From an uncultured Actinomyces sp. (lineage in GTDB: Bacteria > Actinomycetota > Actinomycetes > Actinomycetales > Actinomycetaceae): a DNA stretch of 5,083 nucleotides. The DNA lies in NCBI GenBank assembly GCA_937926415.1, contig CALBAF010000335.1:1-5083 (forward strand), read 5' to 3'. A program made the translations under genes and the position numbers. The notes under the pieces are model-generated. The model saw only the letters and a program-made list of their open reading frames with translations. It was not told the origin of the DNA and ran no database searches. Positions 1 to 5,083 of the stretch are shown one piece after another (position 1 is the first letter of the stretch; each line of letters opens with the position of its first letter).

Positions 1-778
1 CGTCGATACCGCGTGTCTCGAAGTGGGTGACGACGCGTCCCTCGAATCGCGGGGCAAATCCGCCGCGCTCCGGCTGCGGATCCTCCGGGTCCGGACGCTG
101 CCCTGCGTACGGGTTCTCGAAGAGCTCGCAGGCCTCGACGACGTCGCGCATCTGCCAGGCGTAGTCGTCCCAGTCGGTGGCCAGACGCCACGCTCCGCGA
201 TCGCGCAGCAGGCGCGCGACCTCAAGAGCGAAGGAATCGGAGACGAGGCGACGCTTGCGATGCCGGGCCTTGCGCCACGGGTCGGGGAAGAACGTCCAGA
301 CCTCGTCCAGGCACGCGCCCTCCAGCATGATGGGGAGCGCCTGGGCTGCGTCGGCCTCGATGACGCGGATGTTGTCCACGCCGGCCTCGACCGCCTTGGA
401 GACGAGCTTGGCGATGCCCGGAACCCAGACCTCGAGGGCCAGGAAGTTGCGCTCGGGATGCGCGGCCGCCGCCGCGACGATCTGTTCGCCCGTGCCCGAC
501 CCGATCTCGAGTGTCACGGGTGCGCTGCGTCCGAAGAGCTCTGCCAGATCGAGCGTGAAGTCCTGCGCAACCGTCGTGTAGCCGACCCCGCGACGCGGCT
601 CCACCACGTAGCGATGCGCGTGGGCCTCCCACGTGCGCGCAAGGTTCGCCGGTAGCTCACGCGTACGCCGCGTGAAAGACTTCGTGCGGCTCATGAAGAC
701 CGTGCCCTCGGGAGCCTCGCCCGGGCGACGATCCTCGCGCTGGCCGGCGGGAACATTCCCCTCCACGGCCTCGTTCAT
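1..778 (-). CDS. trmB: tRNA (guanine-N7-)-methyltransferase TrmB, 3' end cut off by window edge
   Basis: SAM-dependent enzyme that in this family makes m7G46 in the variable loop of tRNAs in the cytoplasm. The 259 visible codons are open from ATG at 778 to the left edge and end in THFETRGID; the family normally closes a few residues later, so only a short C-terminal tail should be missing. Residues 88-98 (VTLEIGSGTGE) are the SAM-binding glycine loop. FFPDPWRKARHRKRRL at 163-178 is the family's catalytic/tRNA-binding signature, and TDWDDY at 201-206 is the downstream conserved Thr-Asp motif. The first 28 residues are polar and poorly conserved in look. ATG at 694 (MSRTKSF) is an alternative start, but ATG 778 has GGGGA 4 nt upstream and lies 11 nt after the lepA stop, suggesting translational coupling. 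Identity is secure; the exact start is less so. Confidence 0.95.
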   Translation of the reverse strand, partial: MNEAVEGNVPAGQREDRRPGEAPEGTVFMSRTKSFTRRTRELPANLARTWEAHAHRYVVEPRRGVGYTTVAQDFTLDLAELFGRSAPVTLEIGSGTGEQIVAAAAAHPERNFLALEVWVPGIAKLVSKAVEAGVDNIRVIEADAAQALPIMLEGACLDEVWTFFPDPWRKARHRKRRLVSDSFALEVARLLRDRGAWRLATDWDDYAWQMRDVVEACELFENPYAGQRPDPEDPQPERGGFAPRFEGRVVTHFETRGID

Positions 779-789
779 CTGATCCCCGC

Positions 790-2646
790 TCACTTCTTAC
801 CCGTCGGAACGTCGGAGGTCAGGGCCGCGATGAAGGCTTCCTGCGGCACGTCGACGCGGCCGATGGACTTCATGCGCTTCTTGCCTTCCTTCTGCTTCTC
901 GAGCAGCTTGCGCTTACGACTGATGTCGCCGCCGTAGCACTTGGCGAGCATGTCCTTACGCAGGGCCTTAATGGTCTCGCGGGCGATGACGCGCGCGCCG
1001 ACCGCGGCCTGGACCGGGATCTCGAACTGCTGACGAGGAATAAGTTCCTTGAGGCGCTTCGTCATGCGCTGGCCGTAGTTGTAGGCACCGTCGCGGTGAA
1101 CGATCGCGCTGAACGCGTCGACGCGGTCACCGTTGAGCAGGATGTCGACCTTGACGAGGTCGGCGCTCTGCTCGCCGCTCTCCTGGTAGTCCAGGGAGGC
1201 GTAGCCGCGCGTGCGGGACTTGAGCTGATCGAAGAAGTCGAAGACGATCTCGGCAAGGGGCAGCTGGTAGTGCAGCTCCACGCGGTCCTCGCTCAGGTAG
1301 TCCATGCCCTGCATCGAGCCGCGGCGCTCCTGACACAGCTCCATGATGGTTCCCGTGAACTCGGTGGGCGTCAGGATCGTCGCGTTGACGACGGGCTCGC
1401 GCACCTCGGAGATCTTGCCTTCGGGGAACTCGCTCGGGTTGTCGACGCGCACCTCGGTGCCGTCCTCCGTGACAACGCGGTAGACGACGTTCGGGGCGGT
1501 GGCGATGAGGTCAAGGTTGAACTCACGCTCCAAACGCTCGCGGATGATCTCCAGGTGGAGCAGTCCGAGGAAGCCGCAGCGGAAGCCGAAGCCGAGGGCC
1601 GCGGAGGATTCGGGCTCGAAGGTCAGCGCCGCGTCGTTGAGCTGGAGGCGCTCGAGGGCGTCGCGCAGGTCCGGGAAGTCCGATCCATCGACCGGGTAGA
1701 TACCGGAGAAGACCATCGGGTTCGGGTCTCGGTAGCCCTCGAGAGCCTCGGTCGCGCCGCGCACCTGGCTGGTGACGGTGTCGCCGACGCGTGACTGACG
1801 CACATCCTTCACGCCCGTGATCAGGTATCCAACCTCGCCGGCGCCGATGCCCTCTTCAGGCTTCGGCTCGGGCGAGATGACGCCCAGCTCCAGGAGCTCG
1901 TGGGTGGCGCCCGTCGACATCATGCGCACGCGCTGACGGGTCGACAGGACACCGTCGACGACACGCACGTAGGTGACGACGCCGCGGTAGGTGTCGTACA
2001 CGGAGTCGAAAATCATCGCGCGCGTGGGGGCGTCGAGGGTGCCCTCGGGGGCGGGGACGACCTCGACGATGCGGTCGAGGAGGTCCTCGACGCCCTCGCC
2101 GGTCTTACCCGAGACCTTCAGGACCTCGCTCTCGTCGCAGCCGATGAGCTGAGCGACCTCGTGCGCGTACTTTTCGGGCTGCGCGCCCGGCAGGTCGATC
2201 TTGTTGAGGACCGGGATGATCGCCAGGTCGTTCTCAAGGGCCAGGTACAGGTTCGCGAGCGTCTGGGCCTCAATGCCCTGCGCGGCGTCGATAAGTAGAA
2301 CCGCACCCTCGCAGGCCGCCAGGGATCGGGAGACCTCGTACGTGAAGTCCACGTGACCGGGCGTGTCGATCATGTTGAGCGCGTAGGGGGTGCCCTCGTG
2401 CGCCCACGGCATGCGCACCGCCTGGCTCTTAATCGTGATGCCACGCTCGCGCTCGATGTCCATGCGATCGAGGTACTGGTCGCGCATCTCGCGCGCCTCG
2501 ACGACGCCGGTCAGCTGGAGCATGCGGTCCGCGAGCGTCGACTTCCCATGATCAATATGGGCGATGATGCAGAAGTTACGGATCTGCCCCTGCGGGGTAT
2601 GGGCCGGGCGAATCTGCGCCTGCTGCGCGGGCGTGGGGATGGGCAC
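790..2646 (-). CDS. lepA: Elongation factor 4 (ribosomal back-translocase GTPase LepA)
   Basis: Translational GTPase of the EF-G-like family that binds the ribosome and is linked to back-translocation and 30S biogenesis. The 618-aa protein shows the GTPase motifs in order: AHIDHGKS (29-36), GITIK (69-73), DTPGH (94-98), NKID (148-151) and SGKTGEG (179-185). The lysine-rich LepA-specific C-terminal domain includes [20 protein letters not shown] at about 564-583. Length is slightly above the usual ~600 because about 20 residues precede the conserved [15 protein letters not shown] start. The start is GTG at 2646; the in-frame codons upstream contain no ATG, GTG or TTG before a TGA at 2691-2689. 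GGAGG lies 5 nt before the GTG, and a second SD-like site lies 20 nt further up. trmB follows after 11 nt. All key residues are present, so it should be functional. Confidence 0.98.
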   Translation of the reverse strand: MPIPTPAQQAQIRPAHTPQGQIRNFCIIAHIDHGKSTLADRMLQLTGVVEAREMRDQYLDRMDIERERGITIKSQAVRMPWAHEGTPYALNMIDTPGHVDFTYEVSRSLAACEGAVLLIDAAQGIEAQTLANLYLALENDLAIIPVLNKIDLPGAQPEKYAHEVAQLIGCDESEVLKVSGKTGEGVEDLLDRIVEVVPAPEGTLDAPTRAMIFDSVYDTYRGVVTYVRVVDGVLSTRQRVRMMSTGATHELLELGVISPEPKPEEGIGAGEVGYLITGVKDVRQSRVGDTVTSQVRGATEALEGYRDPNPMVFSGIYPVDGSDFPDLRDALERLQLNDAALTFEPESSAALGFGFRCGFLGLLHLEIIRERLEREFNLDLIATAPNVVYRVVTEDGTEVRVDNPSEFPEGKISEVREPVVNATILTPTEFTGTIMELCQERRGSMQGMDYLSEDRVELHYQLPLAEIVFDFFDQLKSRTRGYASLDYQESGEQSADLVKVDILLNGDRVDAFSAIVHRDGAYNYGQRMTKRLKELIPRQQFEIPVQAAVGARVIARETIKALRKDMLAKCYGGDISRKRKLLEKQKEGKKRMKSIGRVDVPQEAFIAALTSDVPTGKK

Positions 2647-2650
2647 GTGA

Positions 2651-2676
2651 ACCTCCGTGAAGTCGTTAACCTCCTT
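2651..2676 (-). promoter_or_regulatory. Tandem Shine-Dalgarno-like sites before lepA
   Basis: Read on the minus strand, AAGGAGG (2676-2670) and GGAGG (2656-2652) lie within near-identical copies of GGAGGTT-(A)AC, 20 nt apart. The nearer copy is 5 nt from the GTG start and decides the start. The distal copy matches the anti-SD better but has no start codon at a usable distance. It may act as a ribosome standby site or be a chance duplication. Confidence 0.6.
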
Positions 2677-2684
2677 ATCGTCCC

Positions 2685-2712
2685 ATTGTCATAGGACTTT
2701 GTGCCAGTTCAG
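2685..2712 (-). promoter_or_regulatory. lepA: Weak candidate promoter for lepA-trmB
   Basis: On the minus strand, CTGAAC (2712-2707) and GACAAT (2690-2685) are 16 bp apart and match the vegetative -35 and -10 consensus at 3/6 and 4/6 positions. An overlapping TATGAC (2693-2688) is an alternative -10. A transcript starting near 2680 would leave a leader of about 30-35 nt carrying both SD-like sites. I see no intrinsic terminator between the TPR gene stop and this point, so read-through from the TPR gene is also possible. Confidence 0.25.
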
Positions 2713-2763
2713 GCGCGGGAAGTCGCGCACAGTGGCCACGCCTCACACCATTTGCCCTTCTCC

Positions 2764-3771
2764 TTACTCCATGCCTCCACGCTCCGACTCCGCGAGGAGG
2801 GCCGCAGCCTCGCTGAAGTCGCATTCTTCCCAGTCATCGGGGTGGTCATCTCGGAGCTTGCGGGCAATCGACATGGCCCGCCCCTCATCTCCGCGCAGCG
2901 TCGCGAGCGTCAGCAGGATCGTGCGGACACGGGCAGTCATCGGGTCACGATCCCCCAGGTACCTGCGGCAGTCCTCAGCCAGAACGGTCCACAGGTCCTC
3001 GCCCGCGTCCCGATCCCCGCCCATCCAGGTATTGCGTGCGATCTCGTTGCGCAGCCGCAGGACGCGCCAGTCGCCATGGTCCGCGACGGTCAGCAGAGCG
3101 TCCATGTTGCGCTCGTAGAGGGCGATGGCCTCGTCGTAGCAGCGATCAGCAGACAGGACCTCGGCGAGGTTGTCGCGCACCGTCAGCAGCGTCATGTCGG
3201 CCTCCTCGCACTGGGACTCCAATTCAGAAAGAAGCTCGCGATACACGCGCGCGGCCTTCTTCCATTTGCCCGTGTGCTTCCACGGCATCGCCGAGTTATT
3301 GCGGATAGCGATAGAAATCTGCGGATCCAAGTCCGGGCAGTGTTTCAGGTCGGCCAGGAGCGCCGAGAACTTACGGATCGCCATGTCATGCTGGCCGAGG
3401 ATGGCGAGCCAGTAGGCTTCGGAGTTACGGAGCATCAGGATGATCGGATGGCAGCGCTCCAGGTATCTCTCCCCCAGCCGAGCCGCCTCGGCGGCCAGTT
3501 TCCGACACTGTCCGTAGGACCCCAGAGCCGAGTGCCAGTCAATACAGAGCTTGGCTGCCTCCAGGCGCAGTTCGGTGGGTGCCTCCTCGTCTCGATAGGC
3601 CTCCAGTCCATGTTCGAGTGCCTTGTCGATCTTCCCCGAGGCGCCGCAGCGGACGGATTCCTGGATCGAGGACCGCGCACGCGTCGCAGCCTCAATGTCC
3701 CCCTCGGACGTACCACCCCCTACCAGCGCTTCCAGAGAAACAATCGGTCCGTGCATCGTTGCAGTCAACAT
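2764..3771 (-). CDS. TPR-repeat protein of unknown function, six 42-residue units
   Basis: A 335-aa soluble, helical protein with no signal peptide, membrane segment or catalytic domain that I can recognise. Residues 73-310 form a regular solenoid. Arginines at 115, 157, 199, 241 and 283 fall exactly 42 residues apart, most followed by Asn/Asp (RNSEA, RNNSA, RDNLA, RNEIA, RTILL), and a degenerate unit covers 73-114. Forty-two residues is the spacing of kinesin-light-chain-type TPRs, common in actinobacterial regulators, and YLGDRDPMTARVR (271-283) resembles their LG-x-x-HP-x-T linker. Such solenoids bind peptides or proteins; the partner is unknown. ATG 3771 is chosen because AGAAAGG lies 8 nt upstream; Met6 has no SD. 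It is divergent from the PemK/MazF-like gene and lies 117 bp upstream of lepA in the same direction. By eye its codon use is less strictly G/C-ending than lepA's, which may mean weaker constraint or later acquisition. Confidence 0.85.
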   Translation of the reverse strand: MLTATMHGPIVSLEALVGGGTSEGDIEAATRARSSIQESVRCGASGKIDKALEHGLEAYRDEEAPTELRLEAAKLCIDWHSALGSYGQCRKLAAEAARLGERYLERCHPIILMLRNSEAYWLAILGQHDMAIRKFSALLADLKHCPDLDPQISIAIRNNSAMPWKHTGKWKKAARVYRELLSELESQCEEADMTLLTVRDNLAEVLSADRCYDEAIALYERNMDALLTVADHGDWRVLRLRNEIARNTWMGGDRDAGEDLWTVLAEDCRRYLGDRDPMTARVRTILLTLATLRGDEGRAMSIARKLRDDHPDDWEECDFSEAAALLAESERGGME

Positions 3772-3786
3772 CGTCGTTGCCTTTCT

Positions 3787-3813
3787 ATTGTTGCGTGTTC
3801 ACCTGCGAACAAT
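3787..3813. promoter_or_regulatory. Nested inverted repeats upstream of the TPR gene, operator-like
   Basis: ATTGTT (3787-3792) and AACAAT (3808-3813) form a perfect 6-bp inverted repeat with a 15-bp spacer. Nested inside is TGTTC-N6-GAACA (3796-3811), perfect over 5 bp per arm. The pair sits directly upstream of the TPR gene RBS (3786-3780), a good position for a repressor site or an mRNA hairpin. No regulator is recognised from the sequence. Confidence 0.4.
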
Positions 3814-3819
3814 GACAGA

Positions 3820-3857
3820 GTGACACCGTCCGTTATGCACTGTCACGCGCCGTCACG
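3820..3857. promoter_or_regulatory. GTGAC/GTCAC half-site cluster
   Basis: GTGACA (3820-3825) and TGTCAC (3841-3846) form a perfect inverted repeat with a 15-bp spacer. GTCACG occurs at 3842-3847 and again at 3852-3857, exactly 10 bp apart, so both copies face the same side of the helix. A further TGACAG at 3813-3818 pairs with CTGTCA at 3840-3845. The cluster probably overlaps the undetermined promoter of the TPR gene and may bind a dimeric regulator; its identity is unknown. Confidence 0.35.
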
Positions 3858-3862
3858 AAGCC

Positions 3863-3871
3863 TGTGGATAA
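3863..3871 (-). promoter_or_regulatory. Perfect consensus DnaA box 1
   Basis: The plus strand reads TGTGGATAA, the exact complement of the high-affinity DnaA box TTATCCACA. It is part of a 12-bp sequence GCCTGTGGATAA (3860-3871) repeated exactly at 3890-3901. It lies between the two divergent genes. Confidence 0.6.
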
Positions 3872-3889
3872 CTCGTGATCGCCGCAGGG

Positions 3890-3901
3890 GCCTGTGGATA
3901 A
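3890..3901 (-). promoter_or_regulatory. Perfect consensus DnaA box 2 (in second copy of 12-bp direct repeat)
   Basis: The second GCCTGTGGATAA, with the DnaA box at 3893-3901, has the same orientation as the first and is offset by exactly 30 bp, about three helical turns. It ends about 24 bp upstream of the -10 box of the PemK/MazF-like gene, where bound DnaA would overlap or abut the -35 region. Confidence 0.6.
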
Positions 3902-3924
3902 AACATGCTCCCCAACAGCTGCCG

Positions 3925-3937
3925 TATGCTGGTCCCA
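3925..3937 (+). promoter_or_regulatory. Leaderless promoter of the PemK/MazF-like gene
   Basis: TATGCT (3925-3930) fits the actinobacterial -10 consensus TAnnnT and ends 6 bp before the ATG at 3937, so transcription should start at or next to the A of the start codon. No SD-like sequence precedes the ATG, which agrees with a leaderless mRNA. The -35 region (about 3902-3907, AACATG) is poor and adjoins DnaA box 2. Confidence 0.6.
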
Positions 3938-4575
3938 TGAACTCAATCGTCAGGGGCATCATCAACTTCCTCATCGGCGTCATCTCCGGCGCCACAGAGG
4001 AAGCGCAGAAGAACACCGCGACCACAAAGTCGCCGCAGCGTCAGTCGAGCGAGAAGTCGACTCCCAGGCCGCGTTCATCCACGTCCTCGTCGACACACTC
4101 CGGCTCCCAGCACCACTACGAGGACCCGGCGACCTCGAATCGCCCCAAGACCTCGATCCGCGAAGTGAGCATCGCCGACGCACTCGCCCACGCCTCGTAC
4201 ACGCCCGTCATGGACGGCGACGCAGACCCCGGCGAGGTCGTGTGGACCTGGGTGCCCTACCAGGAGGACGCCTCCGTCGGAAAGGATCGCCCCGCCGTCG
4301 TCATCGGCGCGCAGGGCGAAGGCGTGTACATCCTGCAGCTGACCAGCAAGGACCACACGCGCGACGCCGCCCAGGAGGCCGCCGCAGGCCGTTACTGGCT
4401 CGACATCGGCGCAGGCGACTGGGACTCCAAGGGACGCCCCTCTGAGGTTCGCCTCGACCGCGCCCTGTGGGTCAAGGCCACCGACGTTCGCCGCGAGGGT
4501 GCGATCCTTCCCAAGAAGACCTGGCAGCTCATCGTCGACGCCCTCGAGGAGCACTACCGCACGCACGGCGGCTGA
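3937..4575 (+). CDS. PemK/MazF-family protein with N-terminal hydrophobic segment and low-complexity linker
   Basis: A 212-aa protein in three parts. Residues 4-19 are a short hydrophobic stretch (IVRGIINFLIGVISGA), too short for a confident membrane helix but able to act as an amphipathic anchor. Residues about 24-70 are a Ser/Thr/Pro/Gln-rich, probably disordered linker. Residues about 97-208 resemble the PemK/MazF fold: PGEVVWTWVPYQED (98-111), GKDRPAVVIG (115-124, with the family's Arg-Pro), LTSKDH (135-140), IGAGDWD (157-163), then DR (174-175) and VRREGAI (184-190). Family members are often sequence-specific endoribonucleases paired with an upstream antitoxin. None is encoded here: upstream lies a divergent TPR gene, downstream rpsT. 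ATG 3937 is chosen from the leaderless promoter; the frame stays open far upstream only as antisense of the TPR gene. Classical MazF is about 110 aa, so the N-terminal ~95 residues are extra. Fold is fairly sure, nuclease activity is not. Confidence 0.85.
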   Translation: MNSIVRGIINFLIGVISGATEEAQKNTATTKSPQRQSSEKSTPRPRSSTSSSTHSGSQHHYEDPATSNRPKTSIREVSIADALAHASYTPVMDGDADPGEVVWTWVPYQEDASVGKDRPAVVIGAQGEGVYILQLTSKDHTRDAAQEAAAGRYWLDIGAGDWDSKGRPSEVRLDRALWVKATDVRREGAILPKKTWQLIVDALEEHYRTHGG

Positions 4576-4624
4576 CACCTCCGACACGTGACCGACCTTA
4601 CGAGGCACGAGAACGCCTAGGGGT

Positions 4625-4653
4625 ATGACGAAAAGGCCCCACCCTGGTATGAT
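4625..4653 (+). promoter_or_regulatory. rpsT: Promoter of rpsT, extended -10
   Basis: ATGACG (4625-4630, four of six matches to TTGACA) and TATGAT (4648-4653, five of six matches to TATAAT) are 17 bp apart. A TGG directly before the -10 gives an extended -10 element. The predicted start near 4660 leaves a leader of about 128 nt before the rpsT GTG. This is the best promoter in the window. Confidence 0.7.
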
Positions 4654-4659
4654 CGGTCG

Positions 4660-4787
4660 TTGGACTCCCGGCCTGGTCGGGCAGGGGGTCTGGTTAAGAC
4701 CGTTTGCGGGTGTCCCCACGCCTAAGTCCCGGTCTTGACACAGCCCTCACCGACCCTGTCAGACATACATCAAGGAGAAATCCGACT
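4660..4787 (+). ncRNA. Structured 5' leader of rpsT with alternative pairings (candidate cis-regulatory RNA)
   Basis: GGTCT (4687-4691) can pair with AGACC (4697-4701) in a compact hairpin with a 5-nt loop. The same AGACC strand can instead join a longer stem, 4694-4702 with 4730-4738, of nine pairs including one G-U, enclosing about 27 nt. The two are mutually exclusive. CCCGG (4667-4671) with TCGGG (4677-4681) forms an upstream hairpin, one pair being G-U, and GGTCGG (4675-4680) can alternatively pair with CCGACC (4750-4755). No U-tract follows either stem, so an intrinsic terminator is unlikely and control at translation is the better guess. The SD is AAGGAG at 4772-4777. E. coli S20 represses its own translation, so an autoregulatory leader is plausible; the sequence alone does not prove it. 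Confidence 0.4.
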
Positions 4788-5054
4788 GTGGCAAACATTA
4801 AGTCCCAGAAGAAGCGCATCCTCACCAACGAGAAGCGCCGCGTTCGTAACCAGTCCGTGAAGTCCGAGCTGAAGACCCTGGTCCGTCAGACCCGCGAGGC
4901 CGTTGAGGCCGGCGACAAGGAGAAGGCTCTGGCTGCACTGCGCGTTGCTTCGCGCAAGCTGGACGTCGCCGTCTCCAAGGGCGTCATCCACAAGAACCAG
5001 GCCGCGAACCGCAAGTCCAAGCTTGCTCGTCGCGTCGCCTCGCTCGGTGACTGA
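4788..5054 (+). CDS. rpsT: 30S ribosomal protein S20 (bS20)
   Basis: Primary 16S rRNA-binding protein of the small subunit. The 88-aa product is full length for the family. It opens with [11 protein letters not shown] followed by a basic helix rich in Lys/Arg ([16 protein letters not shown]), and closes with the conserved [18 protein letters not shown] segment that contacts 16S rRNA. The start is GTG at 4788 with AAGGAG ending 10 nt upstream, a longer spacing than usual. The conserved second residue Ala and the N-terminal motif make this start certain. E. coli rpsT also uses a non-AUG start (UUG), which is tied to its autogenous control, so the GTG plus loose SD spacing may limit translation here too. 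Codons are strongly biased (AAG, CGC/CGT, CTG), as expected of a highly expressed gene. It has its own promoter and a long leader, and is transcribed away from lepA. Confidence 0.98.
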   Translation: MANIKSQKKRILTNEKRRVRNQSVKSELKTLVRQTREAVEAGDKEKALAALRVASRKLDVAVSKGVIHKNQAANRKSKLARRVASLGD

Positions 5055-5083
5055 GCGCGAACGATAGTTTGACGTGAAGCGGG
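5055..5083. other. Window end downstream of rpsT, no feature supported
   Basis: Twenty-nine bases follow the rpsT stop. TTGACG at 5069-5074 resembles a -35 box but the matching -10 would lie outside the window. No terminator hairpin is visible. Confidence 0.3.

Noticed and set aside
23..655. Plus-strand 210-codon open frame over trmB
   Set aside because: Antisense shadow of trmB, whose SAM-binding and FFPDPW motifs are clear on the minus strand.
1096..2298. Plus-strand open frames within lepA (1096-1794 and 1900-2298)
   Set aside because: Antisense shadows caused by high-GC codon bias of lepA; no RBS or recognisable domain.
2713..2728. Hairpin GCGCG-N6-CGCGC between the TPR gene and lepA as a terminator
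   Set aside because: Only 5 bp of stem and no T-tract on either strand.
3796..3811. Possible LexA/SOS box
   Set aside because: The dyad is GTTC-N6-GAAC, opposite in arm order and different in spacing from the actinobacterial GAAC-N4-GTTC box.
3860..3901. Chromosome origin (oriC)
   Set aside because: Only two DnaA boxes, no AT-rich unwinding region, and neither dnaA nor dnaN nearby.
2701..3936. Plus-strand frame open continuously from 2701 into the MazF-like gene, apparently a 624-aa protein
   Set aside because: It is antisense to the TPR gene, its first 412 codons look like random Arg/Ser/Gln-rich high-GC translation, it crosses the divergent control region, and a leaderless promoter marks the real start at 3937.
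3843..4025. Minus-strand 60-codon frame that might be a small antitoxin
   Set aside because: It overlaps the MazF-like gene start and the DnaA-box region, has no RBS, and its sequence shows no antitoxin-like motif.
4603..4640. Terminator after the MazF-like gene (AGGC/GCCT and GGGG/CCCC pairs)
   Set aside because: Stems of only four pairs with long loops and no T-tract; the region overlaps the rpsT promoter.
4075..4719. Minus-strand 214-codon open frame over the MazF-like gene
   Set aside because: Shadow frame of low-complexity Gly/Val/Ala composition, without RBS; it also runs across the rpsT promoter and leader.
4735..4740. Exact TTGACA as a -35 box of a second rpsT promoter
   Set aside because: No acceptable -10 lies 16-19 bp downstream, and most of it is explained as the 3' strand of the leader stem.

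Overview
The window looks like chromosomal DNA of a high-GC actinobacterium. GTG starts, strong G/C preference at third codon positions, a TAnnnT box placed for leaderless transcription, and the character of the LepA and S20 proteins all fit. Actinomycetaceae (Actinomyces/Schaalia-like) is my best guess from protein flavour, not a demonstrated placement. Most of the content is translation machinery, not an obvious mobile or defence island.

Layout. The left half is on the minus strand, read right to left: a 335-aa tetratricopeptide-repeat (TPR) protein of unknown function (3771-2764), the ribosomal GTPase LepA/EF4 (2646-790), and tRNA (guanine-N7-)-methyltransferase TrmB (778 to beyond the left edge). 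lepA and trmB are 11 nt apart and are probably one operon. The right half is on the plus strand: a solitary PemK/MazF-fold protein with an unusual N-terminal extension (3937-4575), then a 212-bp gap holding a good promoter and a structured leader, then rpsT (ribosomal protein S20, 4788-5054). The last 29 bases hold nothing I can support.

The 165-bp divergent region between the TPR gene and the PemK/MazF-like gene (3772-3936) is the densest non-coding stretch. It has two perfect consensus DnaA boxes inside a 12-bp direct repeat, several inverted repeats, a GTCACG direct repeat at 10-bp period, and a leaderless promoter for the plus-strand gene.

Working together: S20, LepA and TrmB act on the small ribosomal subunit, the elongating ribosome and tRNA. 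The PemK/MazF fold is that of RNA-cleaving toxins, but no antitoxin gene is adjacent, so a housekeeping or regulatory role is at least as likely as toxicity. The points most worth following up are the rpsT leader with mutually exclusive pairings, the paired DnaA boxes, and the anchored, antitoxin-less MazF-like protein. I found no RNA genes, CRISPR arrays, insertion sequences or prophage genes.
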